A stretch of DNA of 64,000 nt from Candidatus Caenarcanales bacterium (GCA_013216135.1 JABSOS010000001.1:1-64000); one strand, 5' to 3'. Shown: positions 33,737 through 43,077, numbered from the stretch's first letter. Numbers and translations are program-made. The notes: generated from the sequence alone by a model not told the origin.

Positions 33737-34950
33737 CCAGAAAAAATTACCTTACTAGCTTAATGATAGGTTTACTATCTTTTAGCAGTTTTAGTTTAAT
33801 CAATGATAGTATTTTCGCGAGCTTAGAGAAGAAGCTTGTTTTAGGTCGTGTCGGTTTAAAAAAGTTTGCATTGCAGGACCCACTATATAGTCCTGACCTG
33901 GTTTTAAATATAGATATTCACTACATAGCATTCTTCTTTTTTATTCTTGCTTTAGCAATTTTTCTACTATCAATCAAACCTTGGGCTAGAGCTTTTTTCT
34001 TAAGCATAATTTTCATAGGCTTAATATTCACTAGTCAAGTTCTTTTCCTTGTATTCGATATCAATATCTACATTATTAAATTAATACTTTCATCTTTCTT
34101 CGTTTTCTTTTTCACTACATTATTTGACGCTGATCTAGATGGGGTTAACTGGTTTAAAGCTTTTAAAATTTCACCTAAAAGTAAAATAAAAGCATTAGAA
34201 CATAAAAGAAAACATGAGTTAGTTGCAAACAAAGACCTGACAAACTCTGAAAAAGAGCTACTAGAAAGAGATTTAAGAGCTAAATATTTTCTAAAAGTAG
34301 AAGATAAATATGAAAGTTTACTAATTGATTTCCAAGAAAAAATCTTAGGAGAGTTAAGTGATATTCAAGGAAAACTAAACTCTAACACTGATGAGATGAG
34401 TTTGAATTCTTTTAAAAATCTTCTATTCATGGCTAGAACTGACTTTAACAACAGTTTAGACAAACTTGATACTTGGTTATTCAACTTAGCCCCACTTAAC
34501 TATGAAACCGAAAGAGCTTTTATAGACAGCTTAAATCTATTAGTAGAAAAGTCAAACTCAATTTCTAATGACACAACTAAAATTAAACTTGAAACTAAGA
34601 TCCGTTCTGTAAAAATGGATTATGAGAATAAAATCAATGTCTTTAGATCTTTAAATGAATTAATTTACCTTATAGATGAAGTCAATCACGATATTGATGA
34701 AAGACCTCTGAAGATCCTTTTGCTGATTGAACTTTCAGAAGAAGATTATTCATTAAAAATAAGCTTAAACTACCCACACAGAATGATAGATACTGATTAT
34801 CATAGTTACAGACTTAAAGAAGTTAAAAATAGACTTGAAGTTATAGATGCAAATCTAGAATTTATAGAAAATGAAAAGTTATCTAAGAGCCAAAAAATAA
34901 ATTCAATAATAATAAGTGTCCCTAAAGAGAAGTTTACTTTAGCCTATTAG
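33733..34950 (+). CDS. hypothetical membrane protein with long cytoplasmic coiled-coil domain
   Basis: 405 residues from a GTG at 33733 that overlaps the ruvB stop (GTGA), so the gene is translationally coupled to ruvB. Four hydrophobic segments are visible (about 10-26, 54-75, 80-98 and 105-128). After residue 150 the protein is charged and strongly helical, with coiled-coil character at 150-210 and 250-340 (KALEHKRKHELV, LLERDLRAKYFLKVEDKYESLL). No known domain was recognised. A link to recombination is suggested only by the overlap with ruvB. The 105-bp gap after it contains the next gene's promoter. Confidence 0.6.
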   Translation: MTRKNYLTSLMIGLLSFSSFSLINDSIFASLEKKLVLGRVGLKKFALQDPLYSPDLVLNIDIHYIAFFFFILALAIFLLSIKPWARAFFLSIIFIGLIFTSQVLFLVFDINIYIIKLILSSFFVFFFTTLFDADLDGVNWFKAFKISPKSKIKALEHKRKHELVANKDLTNSEKELLERDLRAKYFLKVEDKYESLLIDFQEKILGELSDIQGKLNSNTDEMSLNSFKNLLFMARTDFNNSLDKLDTWLFNLAPLNYETERAFIDSLNLLVEKSNSISNDTTKIKLETKIRSVKMDYENKINVFRSLNELIYLIDEVNHDIDERPLKILLLIELSEEDYSLKISLNYPHRMIDTDYHSYRLKEVKNRLEVIDANLEFIENEKLSKSQKINSIIISVPKEKFTLAY

Positions 34951-35000
34951 GAATACTATTCATTTTCATACAAGATAAAAAATAATTTACCAGATCCTTG

Positions 35001-35029
35001 TTGAGAAATATTCTCAATAGTGCTATCCT
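35001..35029 (+). promoter_or_regulatory. promoter with palindromic operator over its -35
   Basis: TTGAGA (35001-35006), 17 bp, then TATCCT (35024-35029), preceded by TGC to give an extended -10 (TGCTATCCT). The -35 is one half of a perfect palindrome TTGAGAA-ATA-TTCTCAA (35001-35017), so a dimeric repressor could block the promoter. The transcript would start near 35036, 19 nt before the ATG at 35055. Confidence 0.5.
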
Positions 35030-35054
35030 TTCTCACAAAGGCAAATAAACTCAA

Positions 35055-35948
35055 ATGTTCATAAACCCTAATAAAGATAGGACAAACCTAAACTATCTTG
35101 AAAAGAATAAAGTCACTATTCATAAAAACACAGTGAAAAAATCTAAGCAACCTCAAAAGATTGATAGAATTTCACAAAAACCTGATTATCCAATAAAAAG
35201 TCCTATCACAATGTTTGAATATATTAATCTTGCAAATATTTATGGCACCTACGCAAATACAAATGGTGAAAAAAATGATCTAATCACCAAATCGCTTGAG
35301 GAAGGAGTAACAGAATTATCTCTAAAAATGAATAATCTATACCAATTAAAACAAAATCTAGAAAAGCAATTCAATTCACCAATGAAAATAGCCTTACTCA
35401 CAAAATCAAGCAAAGAACCAAATGAGGAAAATTATAAAATCGTAGACCTAGATGTCTTTGATGCGTTCATTAGGACTTTAGACTCACAACAAAAACATCT
35501 ACCAATAGGTTTTGACCCTGATTATTCAAATTCACCTCAAATAAATATCGATTCAAAAAAAGGCGACAAACTCTTAAAAACCCTAAAAAATGACCCAAAT
35601 TTAAAAAACAACAAACAAACAGTTGAATCGTATATAAAAAAACTAATTTTAGCTTTTCATAATCTTCAAGAATCAATGCTAGACCATAGCAATGGTAACT
35701 TTGAAGAAGAATTAATTATTGCACCTGTAACAAATTACCCATCAGGACCTATTTTTCACTTAGAATCTGCACTAAATATCTGGAATATATTTGGAGGCAA
35801 TAACTTTTCAAGTAATGAATACCTCAATAATAAAAAGGATGAAATTAATTTGAAAGTTCAAACATTTAAAGAGATAAAAAAACATATAGAAGAAAAAGAT
35901 AAGGAATTATGCACAGATTTCTTAAAGGCTAAAGAAAAATTTATGTAA
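35055..35948 (+). CDS. hypothetical cytoplasmic protein
   Basis: 297 residues, not recognised. There is no signal peptide or membrane helix. The N-terminal 45 residues are strongly basic (KNTVKKSKQPQKIDR), the rest charged and helical with Leu-rich segments (ELSLKMNNLYQLKQNLEKQF, SYIKKLILAFHNLQESM). It resembles in style, but not clearly in sequence, the unrecognised proteins at 53144 and 17727. Its promoter is at 35001-35029 and AAAGG near 35037 is a weak ribosome site. The flagellin promoter begins 8 bp after its stop, so it is not in the flagellin transcript. Confidence 0.5.
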   Translation: MFINPNKDRTNLNYLEKNKVTIHKNTVKKSKQPQKIDRISQKPDYPIKSPITMFEYINLANIYGTYANTNGEKNDLITKSLEEGVTELSLKMNNLYQLKQNLEKQFNSPMKIALLTKSSKEPNEENYKIVDLDVFDAFIRTLDSQQKHLPIGFDPDYSNSPQINIDSKKGDKLLKTLKNDPNLKNNKQTVESYIKKLILAFHNLQESMLDHSNGNFEEELIIAPVTNYPSGPIFHLESALNIWNIFGGNNFSSNEYLNNKKDEINLKVQTFKEIKKHIEEKDKELCTDFLKAKEKFM

Positions 35949-35955
35949 TAAAAAC

Positions 35956-35982
35956 TAAAGTTCTAGGGCATATGACCGATAG
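35956..35982 (+). promoter_or_regulatory. sigma-28 (FliA) promoter of flagellin
   Basis: TAAAGTTC (35956-35963), 11 bp, ACCGATAG (35975-35982). Against the consensus TAAAGTTT-N11-GCCGATAA this matches 13 of 16 bases at the exact spacing. The transcript would start near 35989, giving a leader of about 34 nt that contains the run of seven G at 36009-36015. Confidence 0.85.
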
Positions 35983-36022
35983 ATAAAAAAAGAAAAAGAG
36001 ATCTTCTCGGGGGGGATAGTAC

Positions 36023-36997
36023 ATATCGTCATTACATTTTAACACTGGCGCAAGTGCTGTTAATACAATAAATAATACTGGTCAAAATATCAGTAAAAGT
36101 GTAGAAAAATTATCTAGTGGAAAGAGAGTAAATGGCGCAGGCGATGATATTGCAAGCCTCAGTGTTGCTACAAAAGCACACACTAAATTAAAGTCAATCG
36201 GTAAAGCTAAACAAAACATTTTAGATGCCATGGGGCATATGGATGTAGCTACTAGTGCAGCAAGTCAAACATTAGATCATCTACAGCGTATTAGAGAACT
36301 TTATGTTCAAGGCTCAAATGGAACAAATTCTGAAGATGAAGCAAATGCTCTTCAAAGAGAAATTAATGAACTAGTTACAGCTCAAATAGATCTGGCAGAA
36401 AACACTACTGTAGAAACATCCGCATGGCAACCTGGATTTGGTGTTAATGGAGTCAGAGATAGAATAGTTGGAATTGGGATCGGTGCTGGATCTCAAATAG
36501 CAACAACTTTTGGTGCTATGTATCAAGTGGGAACAGAAAATGGAGAGCAATTAGCCTTTGGATCTAGAAACGATGCCAATCCAGGTTTACTCGGAGACTT
36601 TTTAATAGATTTAGATCCTCGCCTATTTAGCCAAGGGATAAATGATAATACTGTAGTAAAAATGGATGAAATCTTAATTCCCAAAGCAAGTATAGGCTCA
36701 CAAGATGGAACCACAACTACGGATCCAGATACACTAGCTTCAATTGATCAAATGATTGAAAACACCACTAGGATGGCATCTTACGTGGGAGCAAAAGGAG
36801 AGAGTCTTAAAACTAGATTTGATGCATTAGAAGGAGAACAAATCTCACTAAATAAAATGCTATCTCACGTTGAAGATACAGATATCGGGCAGGAAAGTTC
36901 TAACCTAGTAAGAAATCAAATTCAACAACAGACAGCATCATCAATGCTCACTCAAGCAAATATCCAAAAACAATTTATGTTAAGCCTGCTACCTTAA
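36023..36997 (+). CDS. fliC: flagellin, apparently started at AUA
   Basis: 324 residues if read from ATA at 36023. The D0/D1 N-terminus is unmistakable (after the start: SSLHFNTGASAVNTINNTG, then SKSVEKLSSGKRVNGAGDDIASLSVA), as is the C-terminus (MLSHVEDTDIGQESSNLVRNQI, SSMLTQANIQKQFMLSLL). The middle variable domain is short. An in-frame TAG at 36017-36019 and the absence of any ATG, GTG or TTG before 36230 leave ATA at 36023, seven bases after the G7 run (36009-36015), as the only sensible start; starting at 36230 would remove the D0 helix needed for polymerisation. Transcription is from a sigma-28 promoter. Its stop interlocks with that of the convergent gene (TTAA). Confidence 0.9.
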   Translation: MSSLHFNTGASAVNTINNTGQNISKSVEKLSSGKRVNGAGDDIASLSVATKAHTKLKSIGKAKQNILDAMGHMDVATSAASQTLDHLQRIRELYVQGSNGTNSEDEANALQREINELVTAQIDLAENTTVETSAWQPGFGVNGVRDRIVGIGIGAGSQIATTFGAMYQVGTENGEQLAFGSRNDANPGLLGDFLIDLDPRLFSQGINDNTVVKMDEILIPKASIGSQDGTTTTDPDTLASIDQMIENTTRMASYVGAKGESLKTRFDALEGEQISLNKMLSHVEDTDIGQESSNLVRNQIQQQTASSMLTQANIQKQFMLSLLP

Positions 36998-38343
36998 AAC
37001 TTAATCTCAAGCTCAACTTTTCTCTTATGGCTAAGCTCTTTATCAAACTTAACCATAATACGATATGACTTTAAGAACTGCTCTGTAAAAGCAACAAGAT
37101 CTTTATTCTTAACATTATTAGTAAGTGTAAGTTCCACTATACTTCCATAACTAGTATCAATAACTAGTTTATAAACAAGTTTCTCACGCTCAGAAAACTC
37201 TCTACCACTTTTCTCTAAAGCTTTTAAATAATCTGAACTTAAATTTCTAGCTATCTGACTTAATATAAACTTAGATTCTTTACCTAATTCATATTTAAAA
37301 ATTTCCTGATCAAAATCAAAGATTTTCACATCGAGTTCAGAGTTATCAATATCTTTTTCAAACTCAAAAAGCTTTAAAAGCTCATAGGAAATAATATTTG
37401 AGGAGTCTGATATATAAAAAACTTGATTATAAAAATCAAGGTCATGCCCTTTATCATCTTTAATACTTAAAACTGGAACAATAATATAAGGTTCTGATTT
37501 AAATTTGAGAGGTGAATCCATATCAAAAGTGAAATATCTAAATACCTTTAAATTCTCAGAAGCAAATTTCTCTAAATCAAGCTTACTAATATAGTTTTTC
37601 TCAGTATCTGGATCTAACTCAAAGTCAACAAACTCAGCTTTTTCTTTAAATCTGAGTAAAGCATAAACCTGTGAATTCGAGTAAGGGATTGAAAACCCTG
37701 TTTTATTTTCTAACTTAATCTTTTTAAACTTAGCGATTTCAATCTCTTTTTCTGAGTGAACATAATTATTAACATCATAAGCAGTGATATTGGTATCGCA
37801 TATATAGTTGTTTAGAAGTGGATAAGGGCTTAAGAGTATAAATAAACATATACTTAAAAACAATCCTGATCCAACTAAGAAAATTAACCAATGAAAAATT
37901 CTTACCAAAATATTATTACGAAGATAATGGATATTCTCGACAACTAAAGTATTAGCGCAAAGATCATGAAAGCTAATTCTTTCAGAATTAAACATAACCG
38001 CAAATGAACCTAAACCAAAAACAGCAGTAGAAATATAGGAAACTAAAGTCCTAAAGAAGACTTGAAGGAAACTTGCTTTTTTATTACCGTGATAATTTAC
38101 TATCTCTAAACCTAAAATTAGTTTTCCAAAATCAAGATGAGTTTTAGCGATTAGTAAAGAGTTTAAGAGTAAGGCTAATGGAAACGCAAAGTATAAAGAA
38201 TCATAGAAACTAAAGCCGTGAAAAAAAACACTTAAACCTAGCTTCAATAAATAAGCTACTAGATAAGTAAAAAGCCCAAGGAAAGCTAGGTTAATATAAA
38301 AAGCTGTTAAGCGATCTTTAGCAGTAGCAATTTTCCTAAGCAT
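36994..38343 (-). CDS. RDD-family membrane protein with extracytoplasmic domain
   Basis: 449 residues. The N-terminal 140 residues form an RDD domain: KDRLTAFYINLAFLG, GKLILGLEIVNYHG, FRTLVSYISTAVFGLGSFAVMFNSERISFHDLCANTLVV, with three or four helices. Another membrane helix follows at about 150-172, then about 270 residues of mixed, probably periplasmic, sequence with no known domain (SYSNSQVYALLRFKEKAEF). RDD domains occur in transport-related and envelope proteins without a fixed function. Its start overlaps the end of rsmA by 8 bp, so it belongs to the grxC-rsmA transcript. Confidence 0.72.
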   Translation of the reverse strand: MLRKIATAKDRLTAFYINLAFLGLFTYLVAYLLKLGLSVFFHGFSFYDSLYFAFPLALLLNSLLIAKTHLDFGKLILGLEIVNYHGNKKASFLQVFFRTLVSYISTAVFGLGSFAVMFNSERISFHDLCANTLVVENIHYLRNNILVRIFHWLIFLVGSGLFLSICLFILLSPYPLLNNYICDTNITAYDVNNYVHSEKEIEIAKFKKIKLENKTGFSIPYSNSQVYALLRFKEKAEFVDFELDPDTEKNYISKLDLEKFASENLKVFRYFTFDMDSPLKFKSEPYIIVPVLSIKDDKGHDLDFYNQVFYISDSSNIISYELLKLFEFEKDIDNSELDVKIFDFDQEIFKYELGKESKFILSQIARNLSSDYLKALEKSGREFSEREKLVYKLVIDTSYGSIVELTLTNNVKNKDLVAFTEQFLKSYRIMVKFDKELSHKRKVELEIKF

Positions 38344-39202
38344 TTCTCTTATCTAATTCTATTACTAATTCATTAATCTGTTCTAAAGTGAGTGTTTCCC
38401 CACGTAATTTAGGATCTAAATCTAGAAAATCTATTTCTTCTTTACTATAACCAGCAGCTTTTAAAGAATTACTCAAAACTTTTCTTCGGTTTGCAAAAAT
38501 AGCTTTAATAAACCTTCTTAACTGCTTCGGTTTAGGAGCTTCAACTCGAGGCTTATCTCTAAGAGCAAGCTTTATAAAAGCTGATGTCACCTTAGGTGGT
38601 GGTTGAAAACACTCTGCTTCAACGGTAAACAAATACTCAGGAACTGTATAGTAATTAGCAAAAAGAGTTACTGCTGAATAATCTTTCACACCAGGTTCAG
38701 CGCTTAATCTTTCAGCGTATTCTTTCTGAACTAAAACATAAATATCTGAAATATATTCTTTATTTTCACTAGGAAAACCTATTTCACCTAAAAGATGAAT
38801 CAAAATCTTAGTCGTGATTTGATATGGAATATTAGCAACAACTTTAATCTTGCCAGGCTGCAAGTGCTCTTCAGGAATGAGATCCTTTAGATTAGTTTGA
38901 AGAACATCAGCATTTTTATAAGTAAAATTAGAATTTAATTTCGATAAAATTTCTAAATGAGTGCAAGCATTACTATCTAGCTCAACAGCATATAAATGCT
39001 TCACCCTAGGGATTAGCTGCTCAGTCAAGAACCCTATTCCAGCACCAATTTCTAAAATAATATCATCTTTAGATAAATCACTAACTTCAAGAATATAATC
39101 GTGAATCGACTCGTCTACCAAGAAGTTTTGACCTAAAGATTTTTGTTTAGAATAGCGCCTAGCTCTTTCCGCTAAAGATAAATTAGAAGCTTCGCTTGTC
39201 AT
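38336..39202 (-). CDS. rsmA: 16S rRNA dimethyladenosine transferase RsmA (KsgA)
   Basis: 288 residues. SLGQNFLVDESI (about 21-32), the SAM motif ILEIGAGIGFLTEQL (about 47-61), the acidic motif VELD near 76, DVLQ near 96, and the catalytic NIPYQITTKIL near 124 (NIPY for the usual NLPY). The C-terminal helical domain has PPPKVTSAFIKL and IKAIFANRRKVLSNSL. It dimethylates two adjacent adenosines near the 3' end of 16S rRNA. Transcribed after grxC (1-bp gap) and overlapping the RDD gene by 8 bp. Confidence 0.95.
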   Translation of the reverse strand: MTSEASNLSLAERARRYSKQKSLGQNFLVDESIHDYILEVSDLSKDDIILEIGAGIGFLTEQLIPRVKHLYAVELDSNACTHLEILSKLNSNFTYKNADVLQTNLKDLIPEEHLQPGKIKVVANIPYQITTKILIHLLGEIGFPSENKEYISDIYVLVQKEYAERLSAEPGVKDYSAVTLFANYYTVPEYLFTVEAECFQPPPKVTSAFIKLALRDKPRVEAPKPKQLRRFIKAIFANRRKVLSNSLKAAGYSKEEIDFLDLDPKLRGETLTLEQINELVIELDKRNA

Positions 39203-39203
39203 G

Positions 39204-39473
39204 TTAAGAAACTAGTTCGTCTAGTTTACCTGCATCATTTAATGCATAAAGGTCATCACAACCTCCGATAGACTCACCAGCTACAAAAACTTGTGGTACT
39301 GATCTACGGTTACCTTTAGTTTTCTTAGCCATCTCATCACGAGCAGCCTCGTCACCATCTACTTTTATTTGTTCATATCTTAAGCCCTTCTCATTTAAGA
39401 GTGCAAGCGCTCTTTGACAAAATGGACAAGTGTCCCAAGTGTAAATAGTAATTTCCTTGTTCTGTACTACCAT
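39204..39473 (-). CDS. grxC: glutaredoxin (GrxC-like)
   Basis: 89 residues, the usual size of a class I glutaredoxin. The dithiol active site CPFC is at residues 16-19 (DTCPFCQRALALL), the cis-proline segment is RSVPQVFVAGESIGGCDDLYAL, and the glutathione-binding residues of that segment are present. It uses glutathione to reduce disulfides or ribonucleotide reductase in the cytoplasm. The ATG at 39473 diverges from the glutamate-synthase-like gene by 41 bp. It heads a probable grxC-rsmA-RDD transcript. Confidence 0.92.
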   Translation of the reverse strand: MVVQNKEITIYTWDTCPFCQRALALLNEKGLRYEQIKVDGDEAARDEMAKKTKGNRRSVPQVFVAGESIGGCDDLYALNDAGKLDELVS

Positions 39474-39514
39474 AAATATTAATGATAAAACATAAGAGTG
39501 GGTAAATATAGATT

Positions 39515-41032
39515 ATGGAAGAATTAATTTCACATTTTTTCGGCTTTTTTAAACATACACTTAAATTTTTAAATCACTATTCAGGGCTTCTAATGATGGG
39601 AACACCTGTTTTACTGATAATCGCGGCTTTTTTCTATGATGTAAACCAAAAAAAACACACCATCAGAAGAAATTTCCCTGTTATCGGAATTGCAAGATAC
39701 TTTTTAGAGTTAATTGGACCAGAATTAAGACAATATCTCTTCCATGATGAGAGGTCAGACCGCCCGATACCAAGATATATCAGGTCATGGGTTTACGCTC
39801 ACTCTAAAAAACAATTAGCCACTGTAGCTTTCGGTACTAAAAAAGATGTCGATAAACCAGGAACATTATTAATTCGCCACAGTGCTTTTCCAAAAAGTGT
39901 CGATGAAAAATCATACCCAACAGATCACAGGCTAGTAATAGGTCCAAAAAGAAGAAAGCCTTACCTAGCGTCAAGATTCAATATCGCAGGAATGTCCTAT
40001 GGTGCGCTTGGGAAAAATGCAATTCAAGCACTTTCAAATGGAGCAAAGCTAGCAGAATGCTATCACAATACAGGTGAGGGTGGGGTTTCTTCATATCACT
40101 TAGATAGTGGTGCTGACTTAGTAGTACAGATAGGGACTGCAAAATTCGGTGTAAGGGATAAAGAAGGTAACTTTTCAGAAGAAAAATTTTTAGAGCTTGC
40201 TAATCAAGACAATGTAAAAATGTTTGAGATAAAAATCTCTCAAGGAGCGAAACCTGGAAAAGGTGGCGTTCTTCCTAAAGAAAAAATCAGCGCAGAAATC
40301 GCTGAGATTCGTGGAATCGAGATGGGAGAAGATGTTATATCCCCACCAGCCCACAAAGAATGGGAAGACGAGTATGGTCTTCTAAAATGGATAGATTATT
40401 TACAAGAGCTATCTGGAAAACCAGTGGGTATCAAGCTTTGCTTAGGTAGAAAAAGATTTATCGACCACTTAATAAAAGCGATGAAAGAAACTAAAATCAT
40501 GCCTGATTTTATTTCTGTAGATGGCGCCGAAGGCGCTACTGGTGCTGCACCACTTGCTCACACTGATTACTTAGGCTATCCACTAAAAGATGCCATTATG
40601 TTTATCGATAATAAATTAAGGGATAGTGGTCTTAGAGAGGAAATTAGACTCAATGCTTCTGGGAAAATTATCACTGGTGCAGACCTTGCAATTATCATCG
40701 CCCTAGGAGCAGATATGGCTTCAGGTGCTAGAGGTTTTATGCTCAGTATCGGTTGTATTCACGCACTTAAGTGTAATACTAACCACTGCCCAGCTGGGAT
40801 TGCAACACACGATCCATGGCTTCAAAGAGGACTTGTAGTGGAAACTAAGATTCCACGTGTACCTAATTACCATCATGCGGTTTTACATGAATTTACGAGC
40901 CTTCTGCACGCCTGTGGATATGAAAAACCTGAAGATTTAAAACGTGAGGATGTAATGAAAGTAGTGGATTTCCATAAGATAATTCCAATGAATGAAATAG
41001 TGGCACAGCCGCCGCTTAAGGCTTGTGAGTAA
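39515..41032 (+). CDS. FMN-binding glutamate synthase family protein
   Basis: 505 residues. An N-terminal membrane helix (about 23-41) precedes the FMN-binding (beta/alpha)8 domain of the glutamate synthase family: FNIAGMSYGALGKNAIQALS near 155, EGGVSSYHL near 190, KISQGAKPGKGGVLP near 245, VDGAEGATGAAP near 335, and the 3Fe-4S cysteine region GCIHALKCNTNHCPAG near 415. It has no amidotransferase domain. These stand-alone proteins are often called GltB2-like; the donor reaction is unproven, and the membrane anchor separates it from soluble GltB. Monocistronic as far as visible. Confidence 0.85.
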   Translation: MEELISHFFGFFKHTLKFLNHYSGLLMMGTPVLLIIAAFFYDVNQKKHTIRRNFPVIGIARYFLELIGPELRQYLFHDERSDRPIPRYIRSWVYAHSKKQLATVAFGTKKDVDKPGTLLIRHSAFPKSVDEKSYPTDHRLVIGPKRRKPYLASRFNIAGMSYGALGKNAIQALSNGAKLAECYHNTGEGGVSSYHLDSGADLVVQIGTAKFGVRDKEGNFSEEKFLELANQDNVKMFEIKISQGAKPGKGGVLPKEKISAEIAEIRGIEMGEDVISPPAHKEWEDEYGLLKWIDYLQELSGKPVGIKLCLGRKRFIDHLIKAMKETKIMPDFISVDGAEGATGAAPLAHTDYLGYPLKDAIMFIDNKLRDSGLREEIRLNASGKIITGADLAIIIALGADMASGARGFMLSIGCIHALKCNTNHCPAGIATHDPWLQRGLVVETKIPRVPNYHHAVLHEFTSLLHACGYEKPEDLKREDVMKVVDFHKIIPMNEIVAQPPLKACE

Positions 41033-41095
41033 TTCTTAATAACAAATACTTAGAAAAAATAAGATTAACTCGATGCCTATGTTAAGATAATAAGC

Positions 41096-41590
41096 ATGAC
41101 TAAGGTACTAACATTTAGAGGTAACGATTATACTCCTCAAAATACTTTAAAAAAACTAGTAGAGGATACAGTAGGTAAAGGTATTGAGGCAATGGTTAAT
41201 AGTAAATTTACGGAAAAAACAATTGATAAAAAAATCAATAACAAAGTTGAAGAGGCATTTAAGAGGCTTCAAATAGAAAAATTAAATGAAAACCCTTATC
41301 TTGAACTAGGTGATAGGAGAACATCCTCATTATTAAAAATACTAAATACCTATACATTTGGTTCTAACCACTCAGTGAGTGATGTCTATGCATCTGTAGC
41401 AGATACTTTGCCTAAAACTATTCACTCGATAACAGAAGACGAAATAGATTCTATTTTATCCAGCAACGATCGCATGATCAGTCTCACACGTGACTTTTTA
41501 TATAATCTTACTAATCAATATGTTACCGAAAATGATATTAAAAATACCAAATTTATGACTGATGTTCTAAATACTTTAAAAGCAGCATAG
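41096..41590 (+). CDS. hypothetical small cytoplasmic protein
   Basis: 164 residues, not recognised. No signal peptide or membrane helix; mixed helical, with a hydrophilic N-terminus (FRGNDYTPQNTLKKLVEDTVGKGIEAMV) and a Ser/Thr-rich middle. The ATG at 41096 is preceded by TATGTTAAGAT, an extended -10-like sequence ending about 10 bp upstream, so a short or absent leader is possible. It precedes the AAA/DUF4143 gene by 70 bp and may mark the left edge of the accessory stretch. Confidence 0.5.
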   Translation: MTKVLTFRGNDYTPQNTLKKLVEDTVGKGIEAMVNSKFTEKTIDKKINNKVEEAFKRLQIEKLNENPYLELGDRRTSSLLKILNTYTFGSNHSVSDVYASVADTLPKTIHSITEDEIDSILSSNDRMISLTRDFLYNLTNQYVTENDIKNTKFMTDVLNTLKAA

Positions 41591-41660
41591 GTAAATCTAA
41601 GTTTACTAGACAAAGAATAATGGTATGATATTTCATAGTTAGACTTTAATATTACATACC

Positions 41661-42881
41661 ATGATAAATCGCAATCAAATAAAAAAAATCAAAGATTTAT
41701 TAGTAAATTTCCCATGTGTAGTCCTACTTGGAGCTAGGCAAGTAGGTAAATCTACTATATTAAAACAAGTTTTCCCTAAAGCTAAAATCTATGATCTTGA
41801 AAAAGAAAGTGATTTTAATCGAATAGACAGAAACCCAGAACTATTTTTTGATGAAATAGAGACTAAACCTATAATCATAGATGAAGCTCAATTGAGTAGC
41901 AATCTTTTCAAATCATTAAGAGTAGCTATTGATCAAAACCGAGATCAGGCAGGACAATTTCTATTAACGGGTTCAAGTTCACCAGAATTACTAAAAAATA
42001 TAAGTGAATCACTCGCTGGAAGAGTAGCTATCATAGAAATTCCCTCACTTGCAATTAATGAAGCCTACCAAAGCAAAGAATCAAAGTTTGCAGAAAGTAT
42101 CGAAGATCTCAACAAGTTAAAAAAGCTAAAAGAAAATCATAATAGAAAAACCATAGATGAATTCAACTTCTACGGATCATACCCAGAACCTTTTTTAAAA
42201 AGAAAAAACTCACTATTTTATGATGAATGGTATGAGAACTACGTAAAAACCTATATCGAAAGAGATATAAGGTCATTATTCCCAACCCTTAATTTACAGG
42301 TTTTCAAAAGATTCTTCACTATGCTTGCCTACTCTTCTGGTGAACTAATAAATGCTTCGAACTTTGCTAGATCACTTGATGTTTCTCAACCAACCATCAA
42401 AAAATACTTAGCAATAGTCGAAGGAACCTTTACTTGGCGAAGTTTGAATTGTTATAACAAAAACACGAAAAAGCGCCTTGTTAAAACTCCAAAAGGTCAT
42501 TTACGAGATATAGGATTAATTAACTATTTTCTAAACATAGGCTCAATGGAAAATCTCAAATCTCACCCACAATACGGTAGAATCTGGGAAAGCTTCATCA
42601 TCGAAGAAATCATTAAAATTGTTTCCCTTAAACACAGTAGAGTTAAATTCTATTTCTATAGAACTAGCAATCAGTCTGAAATAGATCTGATCATAGAAAC
42701 TAAAAACAGCCTCATACCAGTTGAAATTAAATCAGGCTCAAATACTGATATTAGAAAACTTCAAAGCCTGACTAACTTTATTAGTGAACATAAATGCCTT
42801 TTCGGTATTTTAATAAATAAAGGAGAAGAAATTTTTATGTTAAGTGAAAATATTATCCAGATTCCAGCGACATTTATATAA
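41661..42881 (+). CDS. AAA ATPase with DUF4143 domain
   Basis: 406 residues. Walker A GARQVGKST (24-32), Walker B PIIIDEAQ (about 75), sensor region LLTGSSSPEL near 107 and SLAGRVAIIEI near 120. Middle helical region has YVKTYIERDIRSL near 195 and a small winged-helix-like part (SGELINASNFARSLDVSQPTIKKYL). The C-terminal DUF4143 part ends in a nuclease-like FYFYRTSNQSEIDLIIE...PVEIKSG (E-I-K pattern of PD-(D/E)xK folds). Such ATPases are common, often horizontally acquired, and lack a settled role. The hipB remnant starts 37 bp before its stop codon, and the reading frames overlap. Confidence 0.82.
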   Translation: MINRNQIKKIKDLLVNFPCVVLLGARQVGKSTILKQVFPKAKIYDLEKESDFNRIDRNPELFFDEIETKPIIIDEAQLSSNLFKSLRVAIDQNRDQAGQFLLTGSSSPELLKNISESLAGRVAIIEIPSLAINEAYQSKESKFAESIEDLNKLKKLKENHNRKTIDEFNFYGSYPEPFLKRKNSLFYDEWYENYVKTYIERDIRSLFPTLNLQVFKRFFTMLAYSSGELINASNFARSLDVSQPTIKKYLAIVEGTFTWRSLNCYNKNTKKRLVKTPKGHLRDIGLINYFLNIGSMENLKSHPQYGRIWESFIIEEIIKIVSLKHSRVKFYFYRTSNQSEIDLIIETKNSLIPVEIKSGSNTDIRKLQSLTNFISEHKCLFGILINKGEEIFMLSENIIQIPATFI

Positions 42882-43077
42882 TATATTATCTTTTATATTA
42901 AAGACCTCAGAAGAAATTTGTTCAGAACTTGCAAATAGATTAAAATCTATTCGCTTAGTAAGTGATTTAAGCCAAGAAGGCTTAGCTAGTAGATCTGGAG
43001 TAAGCTTACACCAACCCCAATAATTAATATGGCATAAAATTGGGAACAAATATTTAGATAAATGAATCTACGTATAT

